A stretch of DNA of 64,000 nucleotides, taken from Caballeronia arationis. GTDB taxonomy: Bacteria; Pseudomonadota; Gammaproteobacteria; Burkholderiales; Burkholderiaceae. Positions 54,112 through 64,000 of the stretch are shown piece after piece. How positions within the stretch are numbered: position 1 is the first letter of the stretch; every line of letters begins with the position of its first letter. The DNA is taken from the NCBI RefSeq assembly GCF_001544975.2, contig NZ_FCOG02000007.1:1-64000 (forward strand). The letters run 5' to 3'. A program made the position numbers and the translations under genes. Below the pieces are notes generated by a model that did no database searches, was not told the DNA's origin, and saw only the letters and a program-made list of their open reading frames with translations.

Positions 54112-55476
54112 ATGAAGCGCACTTGCCGCCCAATCAAAAGCGCGGTCGCAATGGCGATGCTTGCCATGAGCGTCGCCGGCTGTAGCAGCGTCGGCCAGAA
54201 GCCAGCATTTGCGACGCTCGATGGCAAGGCGCCGCTCGTGATCGGCCATCGCGGGTTGCCGGGTCTGCGGCCCGAAGAGACGCGGCCGTCGTACGAACTG
54301 GCCGCCGACAGCGGCGCCGATGCGCTCGAAGAAGACCTGCATCTGTCGAAGGATTGCGTGCTGGTCGCGCGCCACAATCCCTGGCTCTCGGACAACACCA
54401 ACGTGGCCGAAGTCGCGAAAACCAACGCGTCGGTCGCGGCGAAGAAGCGCACCGTGCCCGGCGTGATGGTCCCGGTGAAATGGGCGACGGCGCCCGCCAC
54501 CGGTCCCTCGCAATACCTCACCGACCTGACCGATCCGTCGAATCCGAAGTCGGTGCTGAAGTCGCTCGTCGTCGATGGCGAGGACCATACGAACGACTGG
54601 TCGATCACCGATTTCACCGCGAAGGAACTGACGACGCTCATCCGCGGCACCACGTACGATGTCGCGAACGAACGCCCGAGCGAATTCAACGGCCGCGATC
54701 CGGTCATGACGTTCCAGCAGATCATCGACGTCGCGAAGGCGAAGAGCCAGGCGACCGGACGCACGATCGCCGTGTATCCGGAGACGAAGAATCCGACCTG
54801 GAACAACGCGCAGGCAATAGCGAACGGATGCGGTCCGGCGGGCAGCCGTCCGCTCGAAGACGCGCTGATCCGTCTGCTCGACGCCAACGGCATGAACACC
54901 CGCGACGCCGCCGTCTACGTGCAGAGCTTCGAGCCGGGCAGCCTCAAGTACATGCGCTCGCATGGCCTCAAGACGAAGGTCGTGCAACTCATCGACGGCT
55001 ACGACGTCGATTACCGCACGGGCAACGTGTTCTACAACGAGATCACCGACAGCCGTCCGTTCGACTGGACCGTCGCAGGCGATCCGCGCTGGTTCGACGC
55101 GATGCTGACGCCCTCGGGTCTCGCCGAAATCAGGACGTACGCGGACGGCATCGGCCCGTGGAAGCCGCAGATCGTGCCGCTCAGGATTGATCCGTATCCT
55201 GCGACCAACGCCGACGGCACGCCGTTCAAGGGCTCGACATCGACGGCGCGGACCCAGCCCGCGACGAACGTCGTGAGCGAAGCGCACAAGGCCGGCCTCT
55301 TCGTCCACGTCTTCACGTTCCGCAACGAAAAGAAGTATCTCGCCGCCGATTACCAGGGCGATCCGAGCGCGGAATACCTGAAGTTCTTCCGGCTGGGCGT
55401 CGATGGCGTCTTTACCGATTTCGCCAATACGGGCGTGGCCGCGCGGGCTGCCTATCTGCGGGAAACCGGACACTGA
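54112..55476 (+). CDS. glpQ: Glycerophosphodiester phosphodiesterase, lipoprotein
   Basis: A 454-residue GlpQ-type enzyme releasing glycerol 3-phosphate from glycerophosphodiesters. Lipoprotein signal with Cys ~24 (MSVAGCSS). Active-site elements VIGHRGLPGLRPEETRPSYELA (His-Arg, Glu), ALEEDLHLSKDCVLVARHNP (Glu, Asp, second His) and a distal TFRNE. Somewhat longer than E. coli GlpQ (358). Anchored in the periplasm. Confidence 0.93.
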   Translation: MKRTCRPIKSAVAMAMLAMSVAGCSSVGQKPAFATLDGKAPLVIGHRGLPGLRPEETRPSYELAADSGADALEEDLHLSKDCVLVARHNPWLSDNTNVAEVAKTNASVAAKKRTVPGVMVPVKWATAPATGPSQYLTDLTDPSNPKSVLKSLVVDGEDHTNDWSITDFTAKELTTLIRGTTYDVANERPSEFNGRDPVMTFQQIIDVAKAKSQATGRTIAVYPETKNPTWNNAQAIANGCGPAGSRPLEDALIRLLDANGMNTRDAAVYVQSFEPGSLKYMRSHGLKTKVVQLIDGYDVDYRTGNVFYNEITDSRPFDWTVAGDPRWFDAMLTPSGLAEIRTYADGIGPWKPQIVPLRIDPYPATNADGTPFKGSTSTARTQPATNVVSEAHKAGLFVHVFTFRNEKKYLAADYQGDPSAEYLKFFRLGVDGVFTDFANTGVAARAAYLRETGH

Positions 55477-55485
55477 GCGCTTTGC

Positions 55486-55926
55486 TCAAATCTCCGGCAG
55501 CTGAAGAAAATACTGCTCGATCACTTCGATGATCCGCGCGGGCTCGGTCGGCTTGACAAAGTACGCGTCGAAACCGCTGAGGCGCGAGCGCTGCCAGTCC
55601 GCGTAGTCGGTGGAACTCGTGTGCGCCATCAGCAGCATCCCGGGGTCCGACGCGCGAATCACTTCGGCCGCCTCCCAGCCGTCGCCGAGCGGCATCGTCA
55701 GGTCGAGCAGCACGGTGGCCGGCCGCCACTTGCGCGCGACGCCGACCGCATCGAGCCCGGTGTGCGCGGCGCGCACGACGAAGCCCGCATCCTCCAGGGC
55801 GAGCATCGTGGCGCGCGTGGCGTTGATGTCGTCGTCGGCGATGAGGACGCGCTTTTCGTCGATCGGCGACGCCGCTTGCGGAATGCGCCAGATCGTTTCT
55901 CGCGGAGTGCGTTCGTAGGATTCCAT
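55486..55926 (-). CDS. Stand-alone response-regulator receiver protein
   Basis: A 146-residue single receiver domain: VLIADDDINATRATM, phospho-acceptor Asp in VLLDLTMPLGDGWEA, Ser/Thr in LMAHTSS and Lys in YFVKPTEP. The 26-residue N-terminal extension has no known motif. There is no output domain and no adjacent kinase, so it may serve a phosphorelay, perhaps with the hybrid kinase at 40-42 kb. That link is speculative. Confidence 0.88.
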   Translation of the reverse strand: MESYERTPRETIWRIPQAASPIDEKRVLIADDDINATRATMLALEDAGFVVRAAHTGLDAVGVARKWRPATVLLDLTMPLGDGWEAAEVIRASDPGMLLMAHTSSTDYADWQRSRLSGFDAYFVKPTEPARIIEVIEQYFLQLPEI

Positions 55927-56108
55927 GCGCCGTCGTTGCGCCCTTTTGCGTCGGTTGTCCAAGGAAGCACTCTGTCAGCAACCGGCATACCCCGAACGCG
56001 TTTATACGGGAAAACGCCGACGAGGCGCCCTCGGAGTGCGAGATCGCAGAGCCGCTACAATCGCCGGGAGCCCTTTGGGCGCGAGATTCCAGACCACGGA
56101 GACCCCCG

Positions 56109-56693
56109 ATGACAAATGCAAAGCCGATCAGCCGCTACCCCGTGCCCGATCCTGCTGCGTGGCCCGACGATATCCGCGCACGCATCGTCGAAGTGCAGGA
56201 AAAGGCCGGTTTCGTGCCGAACGTGTTCCTCACGCTCGCACATCGCCCCGACGAATTCCGCGCGTTCTTCGCGTACCACGACGCCCTGATGCTGAAGGAA
56301 GGCGGCCTCACCAAAGGCGAGCGCGAAATGATCGTGGTCGCGACGAGCGCGGTGAACGAGTGTCTTTATTGCGTCGTCGCGCATGGGGCGATCCTGCGCA
56401 TCTATGAAAAAAATGCGCTGGTGGCCGATCAGGTCGCGGTCAATCATCGCAAGGCTGACATCACGCCTCGGCAAAAGACGATGCTCGACTTCGCGCTGAA
56501 GGTGTGCCGCGCGTCGGGCAGTGTCGATGAAGCCGACTTCTCGGCGCTGCGCGAGCACGGTTTTTCCGACGAGGACATCTGGGACATCGCCGCCATCACG
56601 GCCTTCTTCGGGCTCTCGAACCGGATGGCGAACGTGATTTCGATGCGGCCGAACGACGAGTTCTTTTTGATGGGGCGGGTTCCGAAGAAATGA
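56109..56693 (+). CDS. Peroxidase-related (AhpD/CMD-like) protein
   Basis: A 194-residue AhpD-fold protein. The catalytic CxxC is in ECLYCVVAHG (~87-96) with the conserved His three residues later. Matches the 'uncharacterized peroxidase-related enzyme' group. Likely uses a thiol relay to reduce peroxides, although activity is not proven for this subgroup. Confidence 0.88.
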   Translation: MTNAKPISRYPVPDPAAWPDDIRARIVEVQEKAGFVPNVFLTLAHRPDEFRAFFAYHDALMLKEGGLTKGEREMIVVATSAVNECLYCVVAHGAILRIYEKNALVADQVAVNHRKADITPRQKTMLDFALKVCRASGSVDEADFSALREHGFSDEDIWDIAAITAFFGLSNRMANVISMRPNDEFFLMGRVPKK

Positions 56694-56706
56694 CGGGAAG
56701 CGGTCT

Positions 56707-57846
56707 TCACGCAAGCAATGCGCGCGCGATGACCGTGCGCTGAATCTCCGACGAACCTTCATAGATGCGCAGGATGCGCGCATCGCGCACGAGCCGCTCG
56801 AGCGGCAACTCGCGCGTGTAGCCGTAGCCCCCGTGCATCTGCAATGCCGCGTCCGTGACGAACCCGGCCATCTCCGTTGCGTAGAGCTTCGCCATCGATG
56901 CAGCGTCGGTGAACGGCTCGCCCGCCGCGCGCCGCGCCGCCGCCTGAAGCGTGAGCAGCCACGCGGCTTCGAGCCGCGTCTTCATGTCCGCGAGAACCCA
57001 CTGGAGCCCCTGCCTGTGCGCGAGCGGCTCGCCGCCCACACGGCGCTCCTTCACCCAGCCGACTGCATGCGCGAGCGCTGCCTCGGCGATGCCGAGCGCA
57101 GTCGCCGCCACATCGAGCCGGCTGCTGTCCAGCACCTTCATCGCCGTGCGAAAGCCGCTGCCCTCGGTGCCGAGCCGGTTGACGGCAGGCACGAAGCAGT
57201 CGAACGACACTTCGTGCGCGGGCGCCCCATGAATACCCATCAGCTTCTCGGGCGGCGCCACATCGACACCCGCCGCGTGCCGGTCGACCACGAACGCGCT
57301 GATCCCGCGCGCACCCGCATCCCCGTTCGTCTTCGCGTAGACGACGATAAAGTCGGCCGCGTTTGCGTTCGAGATGAAGTGCTTCACGCCGGAGAGCCGG
57401 TAGCCGTCGCCTTCGGGCGTGGCGCGCGTCGCCATGTCGGCGGGGTTCGAGCCCGCGCGCGGTTCGGTGAGCGCGAATGCGCCGAGCTTGCGCCCCGCCG
57501 CTGCGTCGGGAAGAAAGCGCTCGCGCTGCGCATCGTCGCCGCCGATCAGAATCGAATCAGTGGCGAGATAATGCGCGCCGATCATCGACGACGTCGCTGC
57601 GCACGCACGCGCGATCTCGACGAGCGCCAGGATGATCGCGGCAGGCGAAGCGCCGCTGCCGCCCCAGCGTTCAGGCATGTTCATGCCCATCACGCCGAGT
57701 TCGCCCAGTTGCGGCACGTAGCGCGTCGCCGGAATCTCGTCGCGGTCCACGACGGCGGCCTGCGGCGCAAGCTCGGTCTGCGCGAAGCGCGCGATCGCAT
57801 CGGCAATTTCGATATCGCCGTCTTCGATGCCGAGTCGCTTAAGCAT
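56707..57846 (-). CDS. Acyl-CoA dehydrogenase
   Basis: A 379-residue FAD acyl-CoA dehydrogenase of standard length: ALTEPRAGSNPADM, GVKHFISNANAADFIVVYAKT, QMHGGYGYTRELPLERL, and catalytic Glu in RIYEGSSEIQ. The ATG at 57846 overlaps the CoA-transferase stop by eight bases. With the CoA transferase it probably activates and then oxidises one organic acid. Confidence 0.93.
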   Translation of the reverse strand: MLKRLGIEDGDIEIADAIARFAQTELAPQAAVVDRDEIPATRYVPQLGELGVMGMNMPERWGGSGASPAAIILALVEIARACAATSSMIGAHYLATDSILIGGDDAQRERFLPDAAAGRKLGAFALTEPRAGSNPADMATRATPEGDGYRLSGVKHFISNANAADFIVVYAKTNGDAGARGISAFVVDRHAAGVDVAPPEKLMGIHGAPAHEVSFDCFVPAVNRLGTEGSGFRTAMKVLDSSRLDVAATALGIAEAALAHAVGWVKERRVGGEPLAHRQGLQWVLADMKTRLEAAWLLTLQAAARRAAGEPFTDAASMAKLYATEMAGFVTDAALQMHGGYGYTRELPLERLVRDARILRIYEGSSEIQRTVIARALLA

Positions 57847-59062
57847 GATCGCTCTCCTTTTGCGCGGTGTTTCCGAAGGCGCCAAGCCTCTGCAACGCTT
57901 CGATCTGGTTCGCGTTCATGCCTAGCTGGCCGCGCAGGATCGCGCTGGTATGCTCGCCGAGCGCGGGCGCACGCGTCACGCGATTGCCCGCGTACGCCGA
58001 GAACTTCACCGGTTGCGAAGGCAGCCGCTGCGCGCGGCCGCCGGAAGGCGGCTCGCGCAGCAAGCCGCGAAATACGGCGTGGTCGCTTTCGAGCGCCTGC
58101 TGGACGTTGCGGATCGGTGCGACCGGAATGCGCGCGGCATCGAGAATCGTGTTGACTTCTTCCACCGACCGCTCCCGCGACCAGCCTTCGATCACGTCCC
58201 GCAAAGCCGCTTCGTGCTCGCAGCGCGACTGATCGTCGGCGAAGCGGGGGTCGCTCGCGAGTTGCGGCGCGTCGATCGTCTGCGCGAAGGCCTCGAAGAG
58301 CCGGTTGTTCAGCACGGCCACGACGAAGAAGCCATCGGCGGCACGATATGCCCCGAACGGCGCCGATGACGCATGCCTGTTGCCCGTGCGCACGGGCGCG
58401 ATGCCCGTCGCCGCGTAGCGCGCGACGAGCGTGGCCGAGAGGGCAAGCGTCGCGTCGAACATCGACACGTCGACGTGCGTGCCGCGCCCTGTCTTTTCGC
58501 GCGCCAGCAGCGCGGCCAGCACGCCCCACGACGCGAAGAGTCCGCTCACCACGTCCGACACCGATTCGCCGACTAACGTCGGCGGGCCGTCCGGCGAACC
58601 GGTTGCATCCATCAAACCGCACATCGCCTGCAGGATGATGTCGTAGGCGGGACGGTGCGCGTGCGGTCCCGTCTGCCCGAACCCCGACACGCTTGCATAG
58701 ACGAGCGCCGGGTTCACTTCGCTCAATTGCGCATGGCCGATGCCGAGCTTGTCGGCGACGCCCGGCCGGAAATTCTCCACGACGACATCCGCCCACGCGC
58801 ACAGGGTTTGCGCGAGGGTGCGTCCGGCGTCGGTCTTCAGGTCGATGACGATGCTCTGCTTGTTGCGATTCAGCGCGGCGAAGAGGCCGCTCTCGCCGTC
58901 GCTGAACGGGCCGACCGCGCGGTAATCGTCGCCATCGGGCGGCTCGATCTTGATGACTTCCGCGCCCAGATCGGCGAGCAGCGCCGTGCAGTAAGGGCCC
59001 GCGAGCACGCGGGAAAAATCGATCACATGGATGCCGGCCAGTGGCAACGCGTCTTCGCTCAC
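57839..59062 (-). CDS. CaiB/BaiF family (class III) CoA transferase
   Basis: A 407-residue class III CoA transferase: RVLAGPYCTALLADLGAEVIKIEPPDGDDYR (CoA-binding and start), LNRNKQSIVIDLKT, NFRPGVADKLGIG, PAYDIILQAMCGLM with the catalytic Asp. Transfers CoA to a carboxylic acid, likely the substrate of the coupled dehydrogenase. It is divergent from the LysR gene, 90 bases away. Confidence 0.93.
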   Translation of the reverse strand: MSEDALPLAGIHVIDFSRVLAGPYCTALLADLGAEVIKIEPPDGDDYRAVGPFSDGESGLFAALNRNKQSIVIDLKTDAGRTLAQTLCAWADVVVENFRPGVADKLGIGHAQLSEVNPALVYASVSGFGQTGPHAHRPAYDIILQAMCGLMDATGSPDGPPTLVGESVSDVVSGLFASWGVLAALLAREKTGRGTHVDVSMFDATLALSATLVARYAATGIAPVRTGNRHASSAPFGAYRAADGFFVVAVLNNRLFEAFAQTIDAPQLASDPRFADDQSRCEHEAALRDVIEGWSRERSVEEVNTILDAARIPVAPIRNVQQALESDHAVFRGLLREPPSGGRAQRLPSQPVKFSAYAGNRVTRAPALGEHTSAILRGQLGMNANQIEALQRLGAFGNTAQKESDHA

Positions 59063-59152
59063 GTCGATCTCCTTTTTCAGATTTGTCGATTCTGTTCCTC
59101 GGAACCTATCAAGTAAAATATCGGATTGAATTAGGCCCTATAGGATTTCCTG
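59063..59152. promoter_or_regulatory. Divergent control region between CoA transferase and LysR genes
   Basis: A 90-base AT-rich region between divergent genes, where the LysR protein would bind. It contains GTTCC, TC, GGAAC (59094-59105), a small perfect inverted repeat, and an ATTAGGCCCTATAGGAT segment near the LysR start. No certain T-N11-A site can be named. Confidence 0.5.
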
Positions 59153-60074
59153 ATGCCCGTCTCGTTGCGCCTGCTTCGCTACTTCGTCGCCGCCGCGCAG
59201 TCGGGCAGCACGACCGCTGCTGCGAACGAACTCAGCGTGTCGCAACCGTCCATCTCGGTCGCGGTCCGCGAACTGGAAGCGCTCTTCGGCGAGGATCTCT
59301 TTGCGCGCGGCCCGGGGACGAAAATGTCGCTGACGCGCTTCGGCACGCGCAAGCTCGACGAAGCACGCCGGCTCCTCAAGGCCGCCGCCGCCTTCGAGGC
59401 CGACGACGGCGGCGACCCCACTCGCGGCGAAGTGCAGATAGGCGTGTTCAGCACGATCGCGCCGGTGTACCTGCCGCTCGTGCTGCGCATCGCGCGCGAA
59501 CGCTATCCGCACCTCGCGGTGCGTTTCGTCGAAGGCGATCTCGCCGAAATCGAAGCGTGGCTGAAAAGCGGCCGCATCGAACTCGCGCTGACCTACGACG
59601 TCGCGTTGCCCTCCGAGATCGAGCGCGAGTGCCTGGCCGAACTGCAACCCTACGCGCTCGTGCCGGAAGGATCGCGCCTTGCCAGGAAGCGGCACGATCC
59701 CGCTCGCCGAGCTCGCGAAGGAACCGTTCATCCTCATCGACCTGCCGCACAGCCGCGATTTCCTGATGGCGCCGTTCTGGCAGTTCGGGCTCGCGCCGGA
59801 GGTCCGCTATCGGGCGACGTCGATGGAACTTGTGAGGGGCATGGTCGCAAACGGGCTCGGCGTTTCGCTATTGATTACGCAGGGCGCTACGAATACGCAG
59901 GTGCCGGGCATCGTCGAGCGGCCGATTCGCGAAGCGACCGTGCGCCAGCCGCTCGTGATCGCGCGCGCGACGGGCGCGGTGCATACACAGGCGTCCGGGC
60001 TCGTCGAAGAATGCGTGCGCGAAGCCGTTTCGGAGGCGCTGAACCTGCGAGCGCGCCGGCGCCGTGCACCCTGA
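59153..60074 (+). pseudogene. LysR-family regulator, frameshifted
   Basis: The first part (MPVSLRLLRYFVAAAQSGS...) has the LysR helix-turn-helix (TTAAANELSVSQPSISVAVRELE) and the start of the effector domain up to ALVPEGSRLARK. It then leaves the conserved frame near 59685-59695. The rest of the effector domain is in the +1 frame (GTIPLAELAKEPFILIDLPHSR ... ANGLGVSLL) to a stop at 60074. One extra base in AGGAAGCGGCAC would explain it. The intact regulator would have ~306 residues and presumably control the divergent CoA transferase/dehydrogenase pair. Confidence 0.85.
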
Positions 60075-60247
60075 CGGCGGCCCGTCGCAGGGCGCCGGCA
60101 AAATGCTCCGGGAAAAGCCGTAGGTAGTTCCTATAATTGGAAGCGCCGCGCGAGGATTTGCGCGCGGCCGGCGTCACGGGCCAGCGCCTGTCCGCTGGCA
60201 CACGCCGTGCTATCCGAGGCTTTGCGACTCAATCACGGAGAGATGAC

Positions 60248-60508
60248 ATGAATATTGAATTCAGCGGCCGGCGTCACATCGTAGCTGCTTCGCGTGTCGC
60301 GTTCGAAGCCAGTGTCGACGGCCGTGAGGTCTGGTGCAGTGTGTCTCTCGATGCGCTCAACGATCACTTCGGCAACGCCGGCACGTCTTCCCATGCACTC
60401 TTGAGCACCTTCGAAGGCAGCCGCGTGCGCATCGAAGAAGCCGCGCGGCGCGTGCTCGATCACAACGGCGGGCAGTCGGTGGAACTGGAAACAGGCGACT
60501 TCAAATAG
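60248..60508 (+). CDS. DUF1488-family small protein
   Basis: An 86-residue product (MNIEFSGRRHIVAASRVAFEASVDGREVWCSVSLDAL...) matching DUF1488. GGAGA 8-12 bases before the ATG. A TATAAT at 60132-60137 could be its -10. Function unknown. Confidence 0.83.
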   Translation: MNIEFSGRRHIVAASRVAFEASVDGREVWCSVSLDALNDHFGNAGTSSHALLSTFEGSRVRIEEAARRVLDHNGGQSVELETGDFK

Positions 60509-60790
60509 CGGTCCACACGGATACGTGCTCTCGCCCGCCATCGTCCGGCCGGAGCACGCCCATCTTTCTCCTGCGGGCGGCCCGCGCGCCATGAAGCGCG
60601 CCACGCGTGCCGCCTCCGGGCTCATCCCGCAACGCGCGTCACGGGCCAAACAGCCCGCGTGACGACCCTTCCGCTCGTGAGGCGAACTGAGCCCGACAGG
60701 TGCCTCTATTCGCCCAATTGTTCCGCGTGCGGCGTCGCTAGACTTGAATCATGTCGAAACGGCGACGGGCCAAGTAAGAGGAGAACGTCG

Positions 60791-60907
60791 ATGAATTTGC
60801 GTAACTGGATCGTGGTGCTCGAATGTGCTTACATGGAGTACACCACGTGGGGCGACCGGCATGTCTTCCGTCGCACGGTCGGCTACGATCGCGTCGTCTG
60901 GTGCTGA
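60791..60907 (+). CDS. Candidate 38-residue small protein
   Basis: A short frame MNLRNWIVVLECAYMEYTTWG... ending VVWC, with AGAGGAG six to twelve bases before the ATG, one of the better ribosome binding sites in this region. No family recognised. It lies 91 bases upstream of the reductase gene and could be a leader or small independent protein. Confidence 0.5.
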   Translation: MNLRNWIVVLECAYMEYTTWGDRHVFRRTVGYDRVVWC

Positions 60908-60998
60908 AGGCGAGGCTGCAGGATCTGTTGAAGCACGCTTGCGGAACGACACTTGCTGCGCAGATGGATCTTCCGTCCACTGCAAGGAGTTCACCCCG

Positions 60999-61676
60999 AT
61001 GAAGCCTTATATCGTTGCCCACATGATGTCGTCGGTGGATGGCCGCAGTCTCACCGACGGCTGGAATCTCGATTACGCCAGCGAACTCTATGAGAGCACC
61101 GCCGCGACCTTCGAGGCCGATGGATGGATCTGCGGGCGCGTGACCATGCAGGAAATCTCACACGGCAAGGACTATCCGAAGGGTCTCGCGAAGTCGCCGA
61201 TTGCGCGCACTAACCATTTCGTGAAACGCGACGCCTCGCAATATGCGATCTCGATCGATCCGCAAGGACGTGTCGCGTGGAAAAGCGACACGGCGCTCGA
61301 ATCGCATGTGGTCGAAGTGCTGAGCGAGGAAGTGCCCGACGACTTTCTCGCCTACCTGCAATCGATCGGCGCGTCGTATCTGTTCGGCGGCAAGTCGGAT
61401 ATCGACCTTGCTTCGGTTGTCGAGACGCTCGCGCGCGAACTGGGCGTGAAGAAGCTGATCGTCGAAGGCGGATCGCACGTGAGCGGTGCGTTCGTCCATG
61501 CGGGACTGGTCGACGAAGTCAGCGTGCTGATCCTGCCACTCGTCGACGGACGTGACGAGCATCCGTCTTCGTTCGAAGTGCCGATGCAGCAGTGGAAGGC
61601 GCCGTCATACCTGAAGCTGGCATCGGTCGAGAAGACCGAGCACGACGCCGTCTGGCTGCGTTACACGAAGCGCTGA
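60999..61676 (+). CDS. RibD C-terminal/DHFR-like reductase family protein
   Basis: A 225-residue protein with the RibD-C/dihydrofolate-reductase fold: MMSSVDGRSLTDGWNLDY, WICGRVTMQEIS, LFGGKSDIDLASVVETLARELGVKKLIVEGG (NADPH site) and GLVDEVSVLILPLVDG. AGGAG precedes the start. Probably an NADPH-dependent reductase; not in a riboflavin operon, so the substrate is open. Confidence 0.88.
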   Translation: MKPYIVAHMMSSVDGRSLTDGWNLDYASELYESTAATFEADGWICGRVTMQEISHGKDYPKGLAKSPIARTNHFVKRDASQYAISIDPQGRVAWKSDTALESHVVEVLSEEVPDDFLAYLQSIGASYLFGGKSDIDLASVVETLARELGVKKLIVEGGSHVSGAFVHAGLVDEVSVLILPLVDGRDEHPSSFEVPMQQWKAPSYLKLASVEKTEHDAVWLRYTKR

Positions 61677-61685
61677 AGTGCCGCT

Positions 61686-61970
61686 TCAGGCCGTCCGGCG
61701 ACGGCGCGAACGTGCGACGAGTGCGCCGATGGTCACCTTCGCCATGTTCCTGCGGGTACTTTTCGCCACGCGCGACATGCGCCTCTCGCTGACGGGATGA
61801 CGCGCCCACACGAACGCCGCGATCCAGCCGACGATCGTCCAGCCGAGCAGCACGTTCACGATAGTGATGGCGAACGCGTCGTCGCGCGCCCGCATGTCCG
61901 CGACGATGGCGGGCGCGAGATACAGCAAGAGTGCCGCAAGGTACAACACGGCTTCCAGAATCCTGAGCAT
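61686..61970 (-). CDS. Superinfection-immunity-like (T4 Imm-type) membrane protein
   Basis: A 94-residue membrane protein with two hydrophobic segments: LAALLLYLAPAIVADMRARDDAF and ITIVNVLLGWTIVGWIAAFVWA, the pattern of the superinfection immunity family (Imm of phage T4). The tail is strongly basic. Chromosomal copies are common and not proven to act against phages. Start at 61970; an upstream ATG at 62030 adds a basic stretch. Confidence 0.8.
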   Translation of the reverse strand: MLRILEAVLYLAALLLYLAPAIVADMRARDDAFAITIVNVLLGWTIVGWIAAFVWARHPVSERRMSRVAKSTRRNMAKVTIGALVARSRRRRTA

Positions 61971-62179
61971 GGCGATGCCCCTGAATGGCCGTCCAAGACG
62001 ACGGCGAGTTGAGCAGCGTCGCGCACGCACTGAGACCGGCGTTCGCGACAGTCGATACGATCCAGTTTAGGTCGCATCTATCGAACTACCATGCTGATAG
62101 AACGAAATCACTCTTGCCGATTGGCGAACAATCGCTTGCCGGTTGCCCGGCGGCGATCGCCGACCGGCGCGTAACGCAT

Positions 62180-62329
62180 TCAGGCCCGCCTCTGAAACAA
62201 GCTCTTAAAAGCCCGCAGCAAAGCCGCGAAACGATGCACGTGCGTGAAATCCGGCGGCGGCATGTCGGCGTGGTGCGGGCTGTAGTCCTGCGCGTGCCGG
62301 TTCTGCGAGACGAGAAGTCCGATGTACAT
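62180..62329 (-). CDS. Candidate 49-residue small protein
   Basis: A short frame MYIGLLVSQNRHAQDYSPHHADMPPPDFTHVHRF..., His-rich, with GGGAG 9-13 bases before the ATG at 62329 and mostly GC third positions. No family recognised. A start at 62365 is also possible. Moderate support only. Confidence 0.45.
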   Translation of the reverse strand: MYIGLLVSQNRHAQDYSPHHADMPPPDFTHVHRFAALLRAFKSLFQRRA

Positions 62330-62644
62330 GGCATAGCTCCCAATGATTGCATCGGATTGCGGCACATCGGCGCATGAAGGCCACTAGAAGCGCGCTCAAC
62401 CGGTTCCGATCTGCGGTGATTGGCGCCGGACGTCGATTTCGCGATCTCCAGCGTGTCACGAGTGTGCGCGACTGGACTGATGGCGGGTACCCGCATCAAG
62501 GCTGGCCGCGAAGGTAGGGACCAGAAGCCGCAGCAAAAAAAAGCCGCCCCTGCGGGCGGCCGGCATACATCTGAAACTCGAAGGCTGAAGCGTGTTCTTC
62601 ACGTGCTCCTTCCGCAACCCGAAAGGAGCATGCTCGACGAGGGC
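62330..62644. other. Region between small ORF and icd, with two hairpins
   Basis: No further gene is seen. It holds the icd terminator (62535-62560) and, between that and the icd stop, an 8-base inverted repeat TGCTCCTT (62604-62611)/AAGGAGCA (62623-62630) in the icd 3' untranslated region. Confidence 0.5.
62535..62560 (-). terminator. Rho-independent terminator of icd
   Basis: On the minus strand GCCGCCC, a four-base loop, GGGCGGC is followed by TTTTTTTT (the A run 62535-62542). It lies ~85 bases past the icd stop. Confidence 0.88.

Positions 62645-64000
<1,356 letters not shown>

Overview
The window is a 64 kb piece of a high-GC (roughly 63-65% by eye) beta-proteobacterial chromosome. Gene content points to Burkholderiaceae, most likely the Paraburkholderia/Caballeronia group: a cellulose operon with bcsD and bcsP, a ~1,600-residue NAD-glutamate dehydrogenase, a monomeric isocitrate dehydrogenase, a phasin, small DUF4148/DUF1488/DUF1059 proteins and a BcsZ-type cellulase. 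This placement is an inference from gene families; no rRNA or other marker gene is present. I saw no tRNA, rRNA, CRISPR array, prophage or insertion sequence.

Layout. (1) 1-13.2 kb: a bacterial cellulose operon, bcsD - small unknown ORF - bcsP - bcsQ - bcsA - bcsB - bcsZ - bcsC, with most junctions overlapping by 4-8 bases. (2) 13.2-17.3 kb: metal homeostasis. mntP sits behind a yybP-ykoY manganese riboswitch, divergent from a TonB siderophore receptor with a Fur-box-like site, followed by a PiuC-type hydroxylase. (3) 17.3-25.7 kb: a minus-strand polyol/triose operon: a LacI-type regulator, a binding protein, two permeases, a small two-helix membrane protein, two ATPases, then DhaL and DhaK. 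(4) 25.9-32.4 kb: a host-attachment-type protein, a berberine-bridge-type FAD oxidase, a FixJ-type two-component pair, and a phosphoesterase lipoprotein gene interrupted at a seven-G run. (5) 32.4-42 kb: the giant glutamate dehydrogenase, cupin, LEA-type lipoprotein, a YdjM-type membrane hydrolase gene with an in-frame stop, a YgjP-type metallopeptidase, a DUF4126 protein and a hybrid sensor kinase. (6) 42.1-44.3 kb: a cobalt-type nitrile hydratase operon (alpha, beta, activator, DUF3293). (7) 44.5-59 kb: housekeeping and accessory genes, including a coupled alpha/beta hydrolase and M14 peptidase, NudC with a HisA-like protein, a phasin, GlpQ, and an acyl-CoA dehydrogenase/CaiB pair. (8) 59-64 kb: a frameshifted LysR gene, small proteins, a RibD/DHFR-like reductase, a superinfection-immunity-like protein and the C-terminal part of monomeric isocitrate dehydrogenase.

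The best candidates for undescribed biology are the small ORF coupled between bcsD and bcsP, the low-complexity linker inside BcsC, the ABC transporter/DhaKL operon with no DhaM and an unknown 64-residue membrane protein, and the DUF3293 gene coupled to nitrile hydratase. Three genes (phosphoesterase, YdjM-like, LysR) carry single lesions that could be real decay, phase variation or sequencing error. Start sites were chosen from ribosome binding sites, overlaps and family lengths; all functions are inferred from sequence and none is demonstrated here.
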